Source: a virus. Taken from it: a stretch of 26,322 nucleotides of DNA. A model generated the notes under the pieces. That model was given only the letters and a program-made list of their open reading frames with translations, was not told where the DNA came from and did not search any database. Where the stretch lies: the IMG/VR virus record IMGVR_UViG_3300035698_000330, positions 1 through 26,322 of that record, one strand, 5' to 3'. Positions 24,604-26,322 of this stretch are shown here, piece by piece (positions within the stretch are counted from its first letter, which is position 1; each line of letters starts with the position of its first letter). A program made the position numbers and the translations under genes.

Positions 24604-25075
24604 CCCATTCACAGCTATTGCGGTTGCAACAAAAGCCTTCAACACAGTTAAACGCATGGTGTCCGCTGGTCACGAAATCGAATCGACACTGTCACAAATC
24701 GGTATATGGTACGGAGCAGTAGCAGATTTTAATGAAGCAAAAAGAGAAGCCCACAACCCACCCTTGTTTAAACGCCTTGTATCAAAAAAAAGTGTTGAGC
24801 AAGAGGCAATGGATATTTATGTTCAACAAAAGAAAGTCAACAAACAAGAAAACGAACTACGCACCCTCCTACTCTATACCTACGGAACAGGGGGCTATCA
24901 AGAACTCGTAGACCTCAGAAGAAAGATACGAGAGCAGCGCGAAGCTACTGTCTATGCTCAAGCTCGTCGGCGAAGATCGTTCATGTGGAATTCAATAGCT
25001 TGCCTGGCACTCTCGGCAATGGCCTATGGAATCTATTTAATTATTACAGTAATCGCGAGACAAGCAAATGGATGA
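24596..25075 (+). CDS. Hypothetical protein with C-terminal membrane anchor
   Basis: A 159-residue protein. The body (MIDPFTAIAVATKAFNTVKR, VSAGHEIESTLSQIGIWYGA, KRLVSKKSVEQEAMDIYVQQ, ELVDLRRKIREQREATV) is helical and charged. A basic run RRRRS precedes a transmembrane segment near residues 131-153 (FMWNSIACLALSAMAYGIYL). This would be tail-anchored, with the body in the cytoplasm by the positive-inside rule. I recognise it as a conserved hypothetical of marine phages. It could be lysis-related or an inner-membrane protein; it does not look like a classical i-spanin, which is anchored N-terminally. It overlaps both neighbours. Confidence 0.65.
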   Translation: MIDPFTAIAVATKAFNTVKRMVSAGHEIESTLSQIGIWYGAVADFNEAKREAHNPPLFKRLVSKKSVEQEAMDIYVQQKKVNKQENELRTLLLYTYGTGGYQELVDLRRKIREQREATVYAQARRRRSFMWNSIACLALSAMAYGIYLIITVIARQANG

Positions 25076-25241
25076 TGAAGTTAAAGATATGATTGATATT
25101 GCAGCTGGCGGCACCGCCCTCTTTTCGATGGCAGCCTGGCTACCTCCCACCGCATCACTTTTTACAATTGCTTGGCTCGGCCTTCGCATTTTTGAATCGG
25201 ACACTGTCCAGAAACTACTAAAGAGAGACAAGTCAAAATGA
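25068..25241 (+). CDS. Holin (class II-like, T7 17.5-type resemblance)
   Basis: A 57-residue membrane protein. The start overlaps the previous stop (ATGGATGA) and the stop overlaps the endolysin start by four bases (ATGA), so holin and endolysin are translationally coupled. Two short hydrophobic segments (about 9-25, IDIAAGGTALFSMAAWL, and 29-42, ASLFTIAWLGLRIF) are joined by LPPT, followed by a charged end (SDTVQKLLKRDKSK). The segment 'LP..A.LF.I.WLG.RI.E.DTVQ' is familiar from small holins of podoviruses. Of the three holin-like genes here, this one has the best case because of the endolysin coupling. Confidence 0.7.
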   Translation: MDDEVKDMIDIAAGGTALFSMAAWLPPTASLFTIAWLGLRIFESDTVQKLLKRDKSK

Positions 25242-25648
25242 ATACTGAACGACTGAGAGAAACCATAACCCGGCACGAAGGCTCCAGGCTAGATATGTAC
25301 CAAGACACGCTGGGCATCTGGACGATAGGTGTCGGCCACAACATACAGGAGAAAGGTATTAGCCCAGCAGTCATGGAACTGATGCTAGACGAAGACATAG
25401 AAGAGGCTATTGTTGAACTTAAGAGAAGCGTCAGTTTCTTTTCTAAGATGCCCGAGCAGGTACAGGAAGCCCTGGTCAATCTATCGTTTAACATGGGCAT
25501 CCCCAGGCTCATGCAGTTCAAGAAAACACTGGCCTATTTACGCGATGGCGATTTCGAGGCAGCCGCTGATGAGCTGCTAGATTCTAGGTACGCCGAACAA
25601 GTTGGCCGCCGGGCTGACGAAGTCGCGGACATGATAAGGAGTGCTTAG
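25238..25648 (+). CDS. Endolysin, T4-type lysozyme (GH24)
   Basis: A 136-residue muramidase that cuts peptidoglycan at lysis. Comparison with T4 lysozyme shows the full active-site layout: Glu14 (RHEGSRLDMY), Asp23 (QDTLGIW) and Thr29 (TIGVGHNI), equivalent to E11, D20 and T26. The C-terminal helices (VQEALVNLSFNMGI, FKKTLAYLRDGDFEAAADEL, RYAEQVGRRADEVADMI) are typical of the family. No signal peptide or SAR anchor is present, so release depends on a holin. The ATG overlaps the holin stop. Confidence 0.93.
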   Translation: MNTERLRETITRHEGSRLDMYQDTLGIWTIGVGHNIQEKGISPAVMELMLDEDIEEAIVELKRSVSFFSKMPEQVQEALVNLSFNMGIPRLMQFKKTLAYLRDGDFEAAADELLDSRYAEQVGRRADEVADMIRSA

Positions 25649-26026
25649 ATGTTGCAAGCTTTAATAAGTCCCATCCTGGGATTAGTTGGGACAGCCGTCA
25701 ACGGCCACCTAGAGAAAAAGAAAGCCCAGGCAGAGTTCCAGGTAGAAAACATCCGAGCCCAAACCGCGATCAGGACCAAGGTAGTCACAGGCGAACTCGA
25801 GTGGAACCAGACAATGGCTGAGGCATCATCTGGATCTTGGAAAGATGAGTGGTTAACAATTTTGGTCAGCATACCTTTGATCCTGGCATTCACTGGCCAC
25901 ACCCAGGTGGTGGAGGACGGCTTCGCGGCCCTAGAGGCAATGCCTAGTTTTTACCAGACGGCTGTCGGCGTGGTATTTGCTGCTAGCTTCGGCGTACAGC
26001 AGCTTACAAAGATGTTCAAAAAGTAG
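25649..26026 (+). CDS. Holin-like protein, 3-TM (GTA-holin) type
   Basis: A 125-residue membrane protein starting right after the lysozyme stop, with AGGAG 8 bp upstream. A hydrophobic N-terminus (LQALISPILGLVGTAV) is followed by a charged helix (EKKKAQAEFQVENIRAQTAI), then SWKDEWLTILVSIPLILAF and YQTAVGVVFAASFGVQQLTK. This fits the 'holin of 3 TMs' family (PF11351), in which SWKDE before the middle membrane segment is common. It could act as a second holin or antiholin. The gene ends the late block and a terminator follows. Confidence 0.7.
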   Translation: MLQALISPILGLVGTAVNGHLEKKKAQAEFQVENIRAQTAIRTKVVTGELEWNQTMAEASSGSWKDEWLTILVSIPLILAFTGHTQVVEDGFAALEAMPSFYQTAVGVVFAASFGVQQLTKMFKK

Positions 26027-26046
26027 TAAAGAGACATAGGCAGTCC

Positions 26047-26081
26047 CCGGTCACGCTAGAATAGGTGATCGGTGTTTTTTT
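26047..26081 (+). terminator. Rho-independent terminator of the late block
   Basis: Arms ccggtcac (26047-26054) and gtgatcgg (26065-26072) form an 8-bp stem with one G-U pair and a 10-nt loop, followed by tg and T7 (26075-26081). It closes the lysis genes and stops transcription before the opposing tRNA gene. Confidence 0.85.
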
Positions 26082-26197
26082 GAGAAGTGTCCACCCTTAA
26101 CATCGGGGGTTGTACCAACCTGATTATTATAGGTATACTGACCATCTGTTAACGCAGGGCAAAGGAACATCCTTTGTCGGAGAGAGCATCTACGCTA

Positions 26198-26284
26198 TGG
26201 TGCCCGGGGTCGGACTTGAACCGACACGGTGTTGCCACCGAGGGATTTTAAGTCCCTTGCGTCTACCAATTTCGCCACCCGGGC
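26198..26284 (-). tRNA. tRNA-Leu (anticodon UAA)
   Basis: On the - strand an 87-nt class II tRNA folds fully: acceptor gcccggg/cccgggc, D stem gcg/cgc, anticodon stem aggga/tccct with loop CTTAAAA (anticodon UAA, reads UUA), long variable arm cggtg/caccg, T stem gtcgg/ccgac with loop TTCAAGT, discriminator A and an encoded CCA (26198-26200). The encoded CCA and the sequence are of gammaproteobacterial type. It may be a host gene at a prophage edge or a phage-borne tRNA. The facing frame on the + strand (26110-26322) is spurious. Confidence 0.95.
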
Positions 26285-26322
26285 ATTCTGAAGTGGGCTT
26301 TTTAAATGTTACACGACTGTAA

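Noticed and set aside
26087-26097. gggtggac on the - strand, matching the left-end repeat
   Set aside because: An 8-base match is expected by chance in a window of this size; not enough to propose matching ends or att sites.
26110-26322. 70-codon frame with MVPGVGLEPT and SPPG
   Set aside because: It reads the antisense of the tRNA-Leu gene; this peptide is a well-known spurious translation of tRNA genes.

Overview
The window is one end-to-end block of bacteriophage late genes: virion structure, DNA packaging and lysis. Every protein gene is on the + strand with short gaps or stop/start overlaps, and a single tRNA gene faces them on the - strand at the right edge. The virion genes point to a short-tailed (podovirus-like) phage: a major capsid protein resembling the DUF5309 / phage SU10 fold, a P22-like portal, a head-tail adaptor, a nozzle-like tail protein, and a set of internal/ejection proteins. 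No tape measure, tail tube or sheath gene is visible. N-terminal fibre sequences such as MSKARDIADL and the repeated 'LEIYHDGSNSYI' style of fibre are ones I associate with marine or aquatic phages. The host cannot be fixed from the sequence; a CCA-encoding tRNA-Leu(UAA) fits a gammaproteobacterium or one of its phages. No integrase, repressor, replication, polymerase or nucleotide-metabolism gene is present, so this is only the late half of a genome or prophage.

Layout. 1-515: a G-rich 20-bp tandem array followed by about 375 bp without a convincing gene. 516-5398: tail module (collar-domain fibre, nozzle-like protein, fibre with a J-type end, two small related tail proteins, tail assembly chaperone). 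5417-11988: internal virion module with a small GNAT-like protein, two ejection proteins, and a 1390-residue polyvalent protein with a predicted ADP-ribosyltransferase domain followed by an HExxxH zincin-like domain. 12010-16284: packaging module (hypothetical protein, small and large terminase, portal), closed by a UUCG-loop terminator. 16346-18560: small hypothetical protein, scaffold and major capsid protein, closed by a very long hairpin terminator. 18666-24219: capsid-associated hypothetical, head-tail adaptor, two long fibres, a fibre chaperone and a 32-residue coiled-coil micro-ORF. 24221-26026: lysis module with three holin-like membrane proteins, two hypotheticals and a T4-type lysozyme. 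26047-26284: terminator and tRNA-Leu.

How it works together: the terminase pair packages DNA through the portal into a shell built by the scaffold and capsid protein; adaptor and nozzle finish the short tail; several fibres, served by two different chaperones, recognise the host; internal proteins are expelled with the DNA; the holins and lysozyme end the cycle. The most novel candidate is the 1390-residue protein, placed like an ejected internal protein but carrying two effector-like enzymatic domains. All family assignments come from reading the translated sequence and from memory of the families; no database search was run.
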